A DNA stretch of 64,000 nucleotides, taken from assembly GCA_023548195.1 (NCBI GenBank), contig JAJHZJ010000270.1, positions 310,001-374,000 of the forward strand. The letters run 5' to 3'. The notes beneath the pieces were generated by a model. That model was not told the origin of the DNA and searched no databases. It saw nothing but the letters and a program-made list of their open reading frames with translations. Positions 1 through 9,399 of the stretch are shown here, in pieces. Both the position numbers and the translations under genes were made by a program. The first letter of the stretch is position 1; each line of letters opens with the position of its first letter. The stretch is from Bettongia penicillata ogilbyi (Eukaryota > Chordata > Mammalia > Diprotodontia > Potoroidae).

Positions 1-285
1 TAATCACTTTGGAGCCCCAGGAGAATCTGATGTGATAATTGAAAGTACTGAGAATGGACTGCTGGAAGAAATAATAACCACAGGTTGGGAAGATGTTTTT
101 TAAGTGATGGAGAAAGAGAACAGCCAATGTTTTATAGAATGTTTCCTTCTTTCTTAAAGCATAGTCTTTCAGTGTCCAAGTACTAGAGGTTATCTAGTTT
201 ATCTATCCCTGAAATAGTATTCCTTATTTTTATTTATTTTCTAAGAACTTTTTTCCAATTAGCAAAAGTCTGTATTCTTTTTTTC
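1..285. other. Unassigned sequence
   Basis: No open frame of note and no repeat family recognised. It ends in T-rich sequence that runs into an L2-like tail. Confidence 0.4.
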
Positions 286-500
286 CATCTTCTTCCTCAC
301 CTAGCACTGAATACAGTAGGCACTCAATCTTTTTTAATGGAATTGAATTTTTAAAATTATTTTTCCTCCTGGTACAATATTACCTCTTTGAGGGGAGAGA
401 CTACTTCAGTTTTAATTTTTATCCTCAGCACCTAACACAGTGCCTGGGAACACAGTAAGTGTTTAATAAGTGCTTACTGATTGAATTGAATTGGCCTGGA
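286..500 (+). mobile_element. L2/CR1-clade LINE 3' end fragments
   Basis: The phrases CCTAACACAGTGCCTGGGAA and AGTAAGTGTTTAATAAGTGC match the 3' tail shared by mammalian L2 elements ('cacagtgcctggcacatagtaggtgcttaataaatg'-type). A shorter echo (AGTAGGCACTCAAT) lies just upstream, so there may be two fragments. It ends in an ATTGAATTG-rich tail. Confidence 0.65.
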
Positions 501-604
501 TTGGCTTGGATTGAATTGGATTCTAATTTTGAAGAATTGGAATGCTAGAGCTGGAAGGGCCCTTTGCAATCACCTAATCCTGCCACCCTTACTCTGCAAA
601 CAAG

Positions 605-968
605 CAGAGAGGGAGGTGGTACAGTGGACAGAGCCCTGGCTTGAAGTCAAGAAGACCAGAGTTCAAGTCCACTCTGGGACATTTACTAGCAGCAACTCCA
701 GGTAAATCACTGAACCTCAATTTCTTCTTCTGCCGAATGGGGATGATAATAATAACACCTCCTCCCTGGGTTGTTGTGAGGATAGAATGAGAAAATACTT
801 ATAAAATGCTTGACAAAGTACCACATTCATTTTATCTGTACTTGTCATCATTATTTGCTCATCCATAAAACGAGAGGCTTGAACTCCAAGGTCTCTTCCA
901 ACTCTGAAGTCTGATTCTGCCATCGCCCTCATAATGTCATTGTCTTCTTGGAAAACAAAGGACAAATG
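605..968 (+). mobile_element. tRNA-derived CORE-SINE, near full length
   Basis: The A-box-like GTGGTACAGTGG and the B box GTTCAAGTCC (about 671) mark a tRNA-derived head. The CORE/MIR-like middle reads AATTTCTTCTTCTGCCGAAT, then TTGTTGTGAGGATAGAATGA. The 3' end reads GTCATTGTCTTCTTGGAAAA CAAAGGACAA, a tail also seen at 45.2 kb (reverse) and 55.3 kb. The Pol III promoter boxes belong to the SINE, so this is not a tRNA gene. Confidence 0.75.
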
Positions 969-1261
969 AAAGCAATGTTGGCTCCTAGGACTTGTTCCAT
1001 GTCACTCAATGCTTCACTTGAGTTAGAACCTAGGTAGCCTGATGCCTGTTCCAATGCTTATGTTTATACTTTGAGATCTGACTCGTCAGGAGTTTGGGGA
1101 GAAAATGCTCGACAGGAAAGGGAATGAATTTTCTAAGAGAAGATCTGGTTGCTCTTGGAGTTGGCCAACTACTAAACTCTACCAACTGCTGAAAGGATAA
1201 GGCAAGGTCTGGCATTTAGTGACATCTCCTCTTTGTCTCTCTGCTATGTCTGGCCATTCAG

Positions 1262-1720
1262 GCAGTCAGTCAACAAACATTGATTAGATGCCTACTATGT
1301 GCCAGGCATACAAAGAAAGGCAAAAGACAACCCCAGCTGTCAAGGAGCTAATGGGGGAGAAAACACGCAGACGTCTATGAACAAACAAAATGCATCCAGG
1401 TTAAATTGGAAATAATCAACAGAGGGAAGGCACCAGCATTAATGGGGATGAAGAAAGGCTTCCTATAGAAGGAATTGTTTGAGCTAGGACTTGAAGGAAG
1501 CCAGGAGGGAGAGAGAAGGAGGGAGAGCATTCCAGGCATGGAGAAGGGCCAGGGAAAATGCCTGGAGTCAGGAGATGGAGTTTCTACCTCAAGGAACAGC
1601 CAAGAGACGAATGTCACTATATGGAAGAGTAAACTGGGGATGGAGTGGATAGATGTTTAAGGAATAAGATGACTGGAAAGGTGGGAAGGGGCCAGGTTGT
1701 GAAGGGAAAGTTGTCTTTCT
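1262..1720 (-). mobile_element. L2-like LINE fragment, antisense
   Basis: It begins TTGATTAGATGCCTACTATG TGCCAGGCAT and continues with CAAGGAGCTAATGGGGGAGA, then GGACTTGAAGGAAGCCAGGA and a GCATTCCAGGCATGG-type body. This series recurs at 63.0 kb. It is the reverse complement of an L2-clade 3' region. The open frames across it are incidental. Confidence 0.75.
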
Positions 1721-1735
1721 GAGTAGCTCAGACAT

Positions 1736-1885
1736 CTTAATTAGCCCTTCCCTCAGCCCCCTGAACACTGCAATAAATATCTTTGATATATTAAGTGTCC
1801 TCTCATTCTCTTATATTAAGGGAAGCCCATAGCAGTGCCTGGCACATAGTAGGTGCTTAATAAAGGTTGTGTGATTGATAGTGGA
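1736..1885 (+). mobile_element. L2-like LINE 3' end
   Basis: The tail reads GCAGTGCCTGGCACATAGTA GGTGCTTAATAAAGG, followed by a TGTGTGATTGAT terminus typical of the family. Confidence 0.75.
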
Positions 1886-1982
1886 GAGGCGGGATATAAT
1901 AGAGGGAGAGAAAAATAAAATAGGACAATGTCTCCTGCTGCAATCCTGATCCTGGTGATGTTTCTTTCTGTTTCTCTTTCAG

Positions 1983-2002
1983 ATCAGAGATGAAGAATTC
2001 AG
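1983..2002 (+). other. Candidate 20-nt micro-exon (weak)
   Basis: A pyrimidine-rich run (TTTCTTTCTGTTTCTCTTTC) ends in AG at 1981-1982. It is followed by 20 bases and then by GTAGGAAC, giving an acceptor and donor in tight apposition. Frame 1 reads I-R-D-E-E-F plus two bases, and one other frame is also open. The geometry fits a neuronal-type micro-exon, but such pairs also occur by chance and no neighbouring exon is recognised. Confidence 0.2.
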
Positions 2003-2680
2003 GTAGGAACTATATATTTTTCTTTTTATCATATTTTCCTTCTAGACAGCTGAGGTTCAGTGACATCTAAGGCCTCTTAATGCCCCATGAAATGTGGACA
2101 ACCTAGAAAAGGCACAGAAATGGAATCACCAACCAAAGCCCTAGGCTTTCAAAATCTTATTTCCTAAGAATTCATCTCACTTCCCACTCACAGAGGTCCA
2201 CTCCTCATGCCCTTCAAGTAAAGACAGATTTAAAAGTACGCAAGGAGGGCAACTTGGCTCTATTTTTCTGCACACTGTCTCTGCCTTGTGAAGTATGGCA
2301 GACACCAAATTTAAATTATAATTAACTTATCTGATGGCCTGAACGAAATTAATGTCTGCATTGTTATATCCGGTATGGGAGTAGATTGTTTCTCTAATGA
2401 GCTGCTGAGCCTATATCCTTTATTTTGGACCTGATACATGTTTGAGTCTGACTCATTACATCTATAGAATAATGTGTTGAGTAAGTATGAAAAAGGACGT
2501 TTGTTCAAGGGAGAAGATGCTTACCTGAGCCTGGCTCCAGACTTCAAGGGGCTGGATTAAAAAGGAAGTATTTAATTAGTGGCAAGCAATATGTCATGCT
2601 GGGAAGAATGTTTACCTGCTCCCCTGTCTTGGCATTGTGGGGCTGGGATTAAAAGGGGTCAGTTAGGGCTTGGGGCAGTG
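2003..2680. other. Unassigned sequence
   Basis: Non-repetitive by eye, with no convincing coding potential. The minus-strand open frame at 2311-2508 has no recognisable similarity. Confidence 0.4.
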
Positions 2681-2682
2681 TC

Positions 2683-2870
2683 ATGGTGCAGGGCTTAGAG
2701 CACTGGGTTTGAAGTCAGAAGACTGGGTTCAATATATTATGTATGTGACTTGAAACAAATCACTTCATCTCTATGGATTTTGGCCTCCTCTACTAAATGA
2801 GGAATTTAGATAAAATGACTTGTAAAGCCCCATTTGTCACTAGATCTTCTTACTGTTTCAGCTTTGCAGG
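2683..2870 (+). mobile_element. CORE-SINE (MIR/MON1-like), degraded
   Basis: The head reads GGTTTGAAGTCAGAAGACTG GGTTCAA. A degraded 'tgtgacttgaa...aaatcacttcatctct' core and 'aaatgaggaatttagat' follow. These are in the order expected of a tRNA-derived CORE-SINE. Confidence 0.65.
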
Positions 2871-3104
2871 CACTAGGGCCTCAAGTTTCTTTATGACTCA
2901 TCTGACTTAAGGTCAAGGAAGTAAACATAGGACCTGAGATATTACAGTTGTGGTGTTAACAAAGTTTGAGCCAAATGCAATGTGCTCTCTGAATAGCCCC
3001 AAGGCTCATAAACTCATAGAGCTCTAAGGGACCATCAAGCTTTCAAGGACTAGAATAGTCACAGGACTAGAGATGGGTCTCTTCACTTGAGGCCTGGGAA
3101 ACTT

Positions 3105-3237
3105 ATTTTTTTAATTAAAAATATTCTAATAACTTTCAACATAATTTGTTTTCTTTGCAATCCTAAGTATTTGATGCCTTTAAAAACTTGACTTTAAGAA
3201 GGAATCCAAAGCTTTATCAGACTGCCAAAAGGGTCCT

Positions 3238-3296
<59 letters not shown>

Positions 3297-3312
3297 AAAA
3301 GAAAAAGAAGGA

Positions 3313-3388
<76 letters not shown>

Positions 3389-3470
3389 AAAGAAGGAAGA
3401 AAGAAAAAGGCAACAAGAACCAAAAAAAAAAAAAAAACCAGATTAAAAACCCCTGGACTAGAGGATCTTT
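3105..3470 (+). mobile_element. hAT-like nonautonomous repeat split by a microsatellite
   Basis: The left part reads TTTTCTTTGCAATCCTAAGT, then TTTAAAAACTTGACTTTAAG AAGG and CAGACTGCCAAAAGGGTCC. The right part reads AAAAACCCCTGGACTAGA. The same order occurs at 35.8 kb and 44.7 kb, and reversed at 23.5 kb. The termini resemble ancient hAT elements of the CAGGGGTTCTTAACC type. An AAAG array has expanded inside it. Confidence 0.55.
3239..3408. repeat. (AAAG)n microsatellite
   Basis: About 170 bases of GAAA/GGAA units, broken by a few AAAAG and AAGG variants. The Lys/Glu/Arg-rich plus-strand frame and the Phe/Leu/Ser-rich minus-strand frame across it are simple-repeat artefacts. A 16-base A run follows at about 3422. 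Confidence 0.97.
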
Positions 3471-3604
3471 GAGACCATGAGAAGGGAAATCATTTGCTCA
3501 TGGTAAATGGCAAAGCCTGAAGCTGAAGGAGATGAGGATATGTTAAGTATCTTTGAAATAGCTTTCAAATCACTTAGAACCTCACAAGGCTGCGAGGTAG
3601 GCAG

Positions 3605-3740
3605 GGCATCACATTTCAGGAGGATCGTCATAGACTGCAGTAAATCCAGGGGAGGACAAACCAGAATAGCGAAGGGTCTCTCTAGTCCCTGTCTTATGAG
3701 GAATAGTTGAAAAACCTGGCAATGTTTAGCCTGAAGAAGA
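3605..3740 (+). mobile_element. CR1-type LINE 3' fragment
   Basis: The segment with GGGAGGACAAACCAGAATAG, then CTGTCTTATGAGGAATAGTT and AATGTTTAGCCTGAAGAAGA, shares order and wording with the segments at 15.5 kb and 62.05 kb. Confidence 0.6.
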
Positions 3741-3915
3741 GAAGTTTTAGGTTCAATTCCTGACTGTTACACTTACTACTCATATGATCTTGGATAAGTT
3801 ACTCCCCCACCCTCTCTGTACCTCAGTTTACTTATCTGTAAAATGAAAGGGTTGGCTTCTAGTCTAAATGACCTCTAAGGGCCCTTCCTACCTTAGATCT
3901 ATGATCCTGGGATTC
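3740..3915 (+). mobile_element. CORE-SINE (MIR-like)
   Basis: The B box is GTTCAATTCC. The core reads GATCTTGGATAAGTTACT and CCTCAGTTTACTTATCTGTA AAATGAAAGG. The 3' part reads ACCTCTAAGGGCCCTTCC. It abuts the CR1 fragment, probably as an insertion. Confidence 0.8.
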
Positions 3916-3929
3916 TTCCTTCTATCTAG

Positions 3930-5130
3930 CTTCTAATTTTTGATCTGACAGTCTATATGAGATTCTGTCCTCACAGTTTCTCATCTCTCTTCCAAGAGGA
4001 AGGAGGCATGCTTCTTTATCTCTTCTCTAGGACCATCATTGGTTTTTTTATTAAAAAAAGAGTTCAATTTCCTTTCTGTAATCTGTTCATTTACATCGTT
4101 GTGGTCATTGTGTGTGCTGTTCTCTTGGTTCTTCATCAGTTTGTACAAATCTGCTTCCCCTTGTTATTTCTTACTGCTAGATAATATGCCATTGAATGGA
4201 TGTGCTATATTTTTTAACCAATCCCTTATCAGTGGATACCCTCTTTTGGCTCCAGTTTTTCAGCACCACAAGGAATGCTGCTTTGATTTTTTGGAGGGAA
4301 GAGGGAGTGCATATTGAATTATTTTTCTGTCTTTGAGGTCCTTGGAAATATATGTTCCAGCAAAAGAAATCATAGGGTCAAAGGGTATGACCAATTAGTG
4401 CCTGATCTTTCATCATTCCTAAATTAACCTTCCGAAATTTGGACTAAATCATCATATATCCGAGTGCCTCTCTTCCTCCGCCCCTCTGACACAGACTCTT
4501 TCTATTTTCTGCAATCTTTGCCTATTTACAGGGTCTGAGAAGAAACCTCAAAATTGTTTTAATTTATACTTTTCATATTATTAGTGATTCGGAGCATGTA
4601 TTCAAGAGTATTTTTTTTTGTTTGAAATTCTCCTATTCCTATTTGACCATTTGTTACCTCTTGGGAAAATGGCTCTTGGGGTTGTACGTTTGTGTGTATT
4701 CCCTAAATATTTTGGATCTCAGGTGTTTGTTGGTGATATTTGGTGTAAATATTTTTCCTTTCTGAAAAGGAACTGTTTTCCTTTGATTTTTATCTTTATT
4801 TTATTTAATGTAAAACCATATGTATATATGTATGCATACATACATATGTGTACATGTGGATAGATAGATAAGAGAGAGAGATAGATAGATATTCCTCTGT
4901 CCCTTGCTTGGTTAAGAATTTTCTCTGTAGTTATAGTTATGAGGTGAAACTGATCATTTTTCCATCTATTTTTTTCCAATGGTGTGGTCTTTGAATACAG
5001 TCACATCTTCGTTTTGAGCTCATTGCTGTATTGGGGTAAGATGGCAGTCTTTTCAGTTTTCCCAGTTGTTCTTGTTAGAAAGGGAGTTCCTTTCCTTTTA
5101 TTCTCTGATTTATCAGTGTTTTTGATGGCT
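3930..5130 (-). mobile_element. Old L1 LINE 3' region, antisense
   Basis: The plus strand carries the phrases of antisense L1 3' sequence: CACAAGGAATGCTGC, 'aaagaaatcatagggtcaaagggtatg', TCAAAATTGTTTTAATTTAT ACTTTTCATA, and TGACCATTTGTTACCTCTTG. No reverse-transcriptase frame survives. A small ATAC/GATA simple repeat (about 4820-4890) lies inside. Confidence 0.65.
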
Positions 5131-5139
5131 TACCTTTTT

Positions 5140-5215
5140 TGCCTTCCAGCATAGGCATACAGTAGGTACTACCTATTTTTATTGATTGACTGATTCATTG
5201 ATTTCTTATCTGCTG
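5140..5215 (+). mobile_element. L2-like tail
   Basis: CCAGCATAGGCATACAGTAG GTACTAC followed by TTTTTATTGATTGACTGATT resembles the L2-type terminus. Confidence 0.5.
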
Positions 5216-5454
5216 ATGGTGACATCTGCTGATATCCACTGATCTACTTCTCTGCTTTCAGCTATTATCAGAGGTTTGATAACTGCTGTTTATAATAGTC
5301 TGAGGCCCCAGAGTGCTGTCCTTCCCCTAACCTCTTTATTTTGTAGATGAGGAGACTAAGATCTACAGAATTTAAAAGAATATATCTTAGAATTGAGATT
5401 CAAAAATTTAATTACACATATATAAAAAGGCAGGGAAGGTGGGCACAAAGTTTG

Positions 5455-5725
5455 AGAGTAGGGAGGTGATTGCTGTCCAATTATTTTTCAGTTGTGTCTA
5501 ACTCTTTGTGACCCCATTTGGGGTTTTCTTGACAAGACCTGCAATTTAGTTGATGAGGGAAACTTCCCTCTACCAATCCTGGTCAGTAACCCTTCTGCAT
5601 CCTACACCCACAGGGCTCTGACAGGGTAAATAACTTTCTTAGGGTCACATAGCCATTATGGGTCAGAAGCAGAACTTGAACCCAGGTCACTCTGGCTCCA
5701 GAACCAACTCTCTAACCTCAACAAT
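5455..5725 (-). mobile_element. MAR1-like SINE (RTE-type tail), antisense
   Basis: The plus strand reads GTTGTGTCTAACTCTTTGTG ACCCCATTTGGGGTTTTCTTG. Reversed, this is the RTE-derived SINE tail. It is followed by 'gggtaaataactttcttagggtcacatagcc' and 'gaacttgaacccaggtcac'. The same layout recurs at 21.2 kb and 41.5 kb. Confidence 0.75.
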
Positions 5726-5767
5726 TAAAGCTGTCCAAAACCAGGGCAGGTTGTCGTAGAGGTCTTA

Positions 5768-5930
5768 AAATCATAGACATAGAGTTTAAAGGGTACTTAG
5801 AGGTCATCTAGTCTACCCCATACACACACCACCCCCTTATTTTATAGAATAAGTAAATTGAGGCCACAAAGAAGAAATGATTTGCCCAAGGTTGTACAAG
5901 GTAGGAAATGAAAGGGCTTAAGTGTTTATA
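5768..5930 (-). mobile_element. CORE-SINE (MON1/MIR-like), antisense
   Basis: ATCATAGACATAGAGTTTAA AGGG, 'acttagaggtcatctagtc', 'ttattttatagaataagtaaattgaggc' and 'gatttgcccaaggttgtac' appear in canonical reverse order. Confidence 0.8.
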
Positions 5931-5934
5931 TGAC

Positions 5935-6060
5935 CAGTATGGTGATTTGATATATATGCTATGGAGATTTAATATATATGATATTCTACATGGTGATTTG
6001 ATGTATATGAAATAGTGATATGATATCTTATATGGTGATTTGATATATATGATACCATAT
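5935..6060. repeat. Irregular A/T-rich minisatellite
   Basis: ATGGTGATTTGAT and its variants recur four to five times at spacings of about 20-45 bases, each joined to TATATATGAT-like sequence. The units are diverged. Confidence 0.75.
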
Positions 6061-6100
6061 ATGCATGTCCTCTGGTTGAGGATATTGTGGAGGGTACCCT

Positions 6101-6142
6101 TTTTTCAGATATGGGTTAGACTTTTTCAGATATGGGTTAGAC
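6101..6142. repeat. Perfect 21-bp tandem duplication
   Basis: The 21 bases at 6101-6121 (starting TTTTTCAGATATGGG) repeat exactly at 6122-6142. This points to a recent slippage or duplication event. Confidence 0.95.
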
Positions 6143-6239
6143 TGGTTATTCACCAAGGTCCCTTCTGGGATTCTCTGATCCTGTCACTCCTAGTCTACTG
6201 GAACATGACTACATGTTATTTGGACACATACACACTTGA

Positions 6240-6895
6240 CTGGTGACCAAGATGCCAAGCTGTCACCTCAGAACCCATCCATGATGGTTGGCAAGGCTTG
6301 TGCTGGGTCGGAATGGAGGCTGGAGTGTGAGGAAGATGTTGCTGCTGAGAATATAGGCTTTCCTCTCAACCCCCGAATTTCTGTGTGTTGAATTGAACGT
6401 GCTAGTGCTGAACGCTTCAGGCAGACTGTCATCATTCCCTCCTTGTTTGCCATCCCAACAAGCTAACAACAGTCTCATTCCAAAGTCTTTTGCATGGCTG
6501 GAAATCCTGGATTGGGGTTTGTGGTGGGAAGGAGTCAGAGAGGATGAATAGGTCTCTCTTCATGAGGGAGAGGTTGGAAATGGAATTGTTCTCTCTTTCT
6601 AATTCTGCTTGGGTAATTAATACCAGCCCAAGTCATGTCCATTCTGTTCTGGCCAGGCAGTATGGGAGCAACCTCATGTACAGAAAAAGCAAGGGCTGGG
6701 AGTTAGAGAGCCCTGAAAATAGCAGAGGCACAGGAAAATTCCTCTTGAGTCTCAGCCATCTGGCCAATAATCTACGATTTTCCCTCCCACCCTCCTGCTT
6801 CATAGATAACACTGCCTAACAGCTGCAGTCTCCTTGCTGAACCCAGAGTTACATGAGCCATTTGAACCCAGGTACCCAGACATTGTCCCCTTTAT
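6240..6895. other. Apparently unique sequence, possible conserved noncoding block
   Basis: No repeat family recognised. It contains GGGTAATTAATACCAGCCC, a homeodomain-type TAATTA core between CTTGGG and CCCAAG inverted half-repeats (about 6609-6632). A 109-codon open frame (6490-6819, plus) has no recognisable domain and is probably fortuitous. Confidence 0.4.
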
Positions 6896-6897
6896 TC

Positions 6898-7025
6898 CAG
6901 GATCTTAAGATCATAGCTTTAGAGATGGAAGGGACCTTCAAGGTCACCGAGACCAACCTCTTCGTTTTACAGATGAGACATCGAAGCCCACGGCTGATAA
7001 ATGATTTGGCCAAGGCTACATGGAT
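6898..7025 (-). mobile_element. CORE-SINE (MON1/MIR-like), antisense
   Basis: GATCATAGCTTTAGAGATGG AAGGGACCTTCAAGG, then 'cgttttacagatgagacatcg' and 'gatttggccaaggctaca'. These are the reversed SINE core segments. Confidence 0.85.
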
Positions 7026-7029
7026 AGGA

Positions 7030-7440
7030 TTGTAGACTGTGAATCTCTCTGTAGGAGAGCCATAATGAGAGTAAGACAATTAGGGGCTTGGGGTCCTTGA
7101 GCAGCATGGAAACATGAACTTAGTAGCTGGTTAGCCCAAATAGTTAGTAAACACAAGAAGCTACCTAGTATTGGACTGAAGTAGACTTTCTTCCCTGACC
7201 TGTTTCTTTCTTCCTCCCTACACCAGCCTCATACCCCTGTCTCAGGGTTTGTATCTCCTTACCATGGGACAAGGTTGTACATTCCCCAACTGAGAACTCA
7301 TTTTTCACTCCTCATCCGAGTGGAATCTCTAGCATTAGCCTAGATTGCCAAAATTCTTCCTGATGGCTCTGTTATGTTATGTATATTTTAAGCAAGGTCA
7401 TCTGCAGTCCTTGAGTGGAAACTGACCACATTCCTCTACC
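7030..7440. other. Unassigned sequence
   Basis: Nothing recognisable beyond ordinary A/T-rich unique sequence and short pyrimidine runs. Confidence 0.4.
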
Positions 7441-7620
7441 CTCAACTCAGGAGAGCTGGATTTTCTTCCTTGCATGACCAAATTCCCTTAGCCAAGTCAC
7501 TCCTTTCCCTCTTGTCTTTCATCAAAACAGGGATATTTGTCCCGTCTGCTGACTTCACTGGGGTACCTCAGAGGATAAGCCCTAGTGATCATGTAAAGCC
7601 CCAGTTGTGCAAAGGCATCA
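7440..7620 (+). mobile_element. CORE-SINE (MIR-like), degraded
   Basis: 'ccttgcatgaccaaattccc...gccaagtcactcctttccc', 'catcaaaacagggatatttg' and 'gtaaagccccagttgtgcaaag' match the order of the MIR-like core and 3' segment. Confidence 0.55.
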
Positions 7621-8223
7621 CAGAGAGACTCCCAGGCAATCATCAAGACTCACTCTGCCCCAGGAAAGTAGCTGTCTATTGTCTCCCCATCTCTCTGCCT
7701 CCTCTGCCCCACCCCATTACCATCTAGACAATGTCTCATATATGAAAGGAATAGCAGAGGGAAGGAATAGCAGCTCAAATGGCCAGAGGATCACTACTAA
7801 CCAGTGCTTAGTCATCTTTTCCAGGGATTAGTGGATGGCTATATTTAAAGCATAGAGTGATTTTTTTTTTCTCTTAAGAACATTAAAAGAGGGGAGAAAA
7901 GCAATTTGCACTTTGGGGAACAATTTTCTGTCTTTGTCCTTCTATTATGGGAGATCCTGTGTTCACTCTCTGGGAGATCTGCGTCCTCCTTCTTCCTGCT
8001 GAAGCCTGCTGAGAAGTAATATAAATGAGAGGAGGGGGGCAGCTCTGACGGGCATCAACTGCTTCAGAAAGTCGTGTGAAATGGGAGGGGGGCACCATGG
8101 GAGGGACGGACCCTCCTAAAAACTCTTTTGCTTCAAGGGGCTAGAACAGTTTTAGTCAGGTTTGGGGGTGTATGCATATTCGTGTGTGTTGGGTATGGAT
8201 TTTCCCCCCATTTTGTTGTAAGG
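7620..8223. other. Unassigned sequence
   Basis: No repeat or gene recognised. It is mildly purine-rich around 8020-8105, with two short open frames that lack similarity. Confidence 0.35.
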
Positions 8224-8264
8224 TAAATGCACAGGGTGGTTTTTAAAATCACCCTGTGCATTTA
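8224..8264. repeat. 41-bp near-perfect palindrome
   Basis: The 15-base arm TAAATGCACAGGGTG (8224-8238) pairs exactly with CACCCTGTGCATTTA (8250-8264). The inner bases 8240-8243 also pair with 8245-8248 around a single central T. Only one position (8239/8249, G opposite T) is not Watson-Crick, and it would be a G-U wobble in plus-strand RNA. No repeat family recognised. Confidence 0.95.
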
Positions 8265-8409
8265 TTTTTAAAATAGTAGCAGCCTTCCATTGGGTTTCTG
8301 TAGCATTTTTGTCTTCTTCAGAGCTCTCCCTTATTCAGAAAAAAGAAAGCACCACTGCCATCCGTGTGAGTCTGACTCATGTAAATTCAGTGATCAAGAA
8401 GGAAGCTTG

Positions 8410-8520
8410 TTCTGAGGCTGGAGGAGCTTCGGAGGAGTCAGAAAACTCTGATTCTGCTAGGGACGGTCATTGACATGTTCTGTGATCTTGAGCAAATCAA
8501 CTTGACCTTGTCAACTTCTG
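8410..8520 (+). mobile_element. CORE-SINE fragment
   Basis: A 'gaggagtcagaaaactctgattctgc' head and 'tgttctgtgatcttgagcaaatcaacttgacc' core fit a degraded tRNA-SINE 5' half. Confidence 0.5.
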
Positions 8521-8554
8521 TGACAAAATGTGCCATTTACCTGTCTCTTAGGAA

Positions 8555-8610
8555 TACAGTTATCAAGCAATGAGCCAACAGGCATTTATTAAAACTTTGT
8601 GCCAGGTAAA
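8555..8610 (-). mobile_element. L2-like tail fragment, antisense
   Basis: 'caacaggcatttattaaaactttgtgccagg' is the reversed tail. It is cut off by the adjoining purine microsatellite. Confidence 0.5.
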
Positions 8611-8800
8611 GAAGAAAGGAAGAAAGAAAGGAAGGAAGGAAAGAAGGAGGCAAGGAAGGAGGGAGGGAGGGAGGAAAAGAGGGAGAGAGAGAAAGAGGAA
8701 GGAAGGAAGGAGAGAGGGAGGGAGGATGAAAAGAAGGAGGGAGAGAAAGAGGGTGAAAGAATGAAAGAAAGACAAATAGGGATGGAGGGAAGGGAGGGAA
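8606..8800. repeat. (GGAA)n/(GGGA)n polypurine microsatellite
   Basis: About 190 bases, almost all A/G on the plus strand. Open frames across it on both strands have repetitive composition and are artefacts. Confidence 0.95.
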
Positions 8801-8890
8801 GGTCCTTACTTCCTTTGTAACCTTGGGCAAGTCACTAGTCTCCTCACAGCAGCTTCCTCATCTGTAAATGGCAGATTGGATTAGATGAAA
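8797..8890 (+). mobile_element. CORE-SINE core fragment
   Basis: 'tttgtaaccttgggcaagtcactagtctcc' followed by 'cttcctcatctgtaaatggcagattgga'. This is probably the continuation of the fragment before the purine array. Confidence 0.7.
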
Positions 8891-8894
8891 GGTA

Positions 8895-9060
8895 TCAAGT
8901 ATGCAGCCTGTGGCGTTCAGTCCCTAACACTCCCCAGTGTGGCCAAAACCAGGTTAAAGTGTAACTAGGAAATATTTAACAAATAAATACAAATATAATA
9001 AATCGCAGAGAACATTTTAAACGTGACTCAGTACGTGGCCCTCAGGGATCCTTCTGAGCA
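8895..9060 (+). mobile_element. hAT-like nonautonomous repeat, type 2
   Basis: 'ggttaaagtgtaactaggaaatatttaacaaataaat', 'aataaatcgcagagaacatttt' and CCCTCAGGGATCCTTC share their order with copies at 41.16 kb, 59.13 kb and (reversed) 58.64 kb. The 59.13-kb copy shows a CAGAGGTGTCAAA terminus, which suggests a hAT-type element. Confidence 0.5.
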
Positions 9061-9104
9061 CTTTCCTAGCCTCCATTTCTAGTTGTCTTTTACCCTGCTG
9101 ATCT

Positions 9105-9240
9105 AGATTATCTAAAAACTTAGAGCAAGTCACTCCATTTCTCCAGACCACCATTTTCTCATCTATAAAATGAGGAGTTTAGGGTCCACAGCCTCTGAGG
9201 TCACTCCCAGATGGAAATCCCAGAATCTTATGGTCTTTCA
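9105..9240 (+). mobile_element. CORE-SINE (MIR-like) 3' part
   Basis: 'agagcaagtcactccatttctcc', 'cattttctcatctataaaatgaggag' and 'ctctgaggtcactcccag' are the core and 3' segments. Confidence 0.75.
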
Positions 9241-9399
9241 TTGGACAGATGGGGAAATTCTTTGAATATTTTAAACAAAACAGCAAGTAGAAATGGGGAT
9301 GGGCTTCAGCACAATGGGACTGCCCAGAGCATAATTTCTATGAACCTTAGCTTTATTTTCGTTTAACCTTGTGGTTTATAATTCATTTAAAAACAATTT

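Noticed and set aside
605..720. Possible tRNA gene (A box and B box present)
   Set aside because: The boxes sit in a SINE head followed by CORE and tail modules. There is no cloverleaf acceptor stem.
3188..3472. Lys/Glu/Arg-rich and Phe/Leu/Ser-rich open frames on both strands
   Set aside because: They are direct translations of the (AAAG)n microsatellite.
8224..8264. Canonical pre-microRNA
   Set aside because: The stem is only about 19 pairs with a one-base loop, too short and too tightly closed for a usual Dicer substrate.
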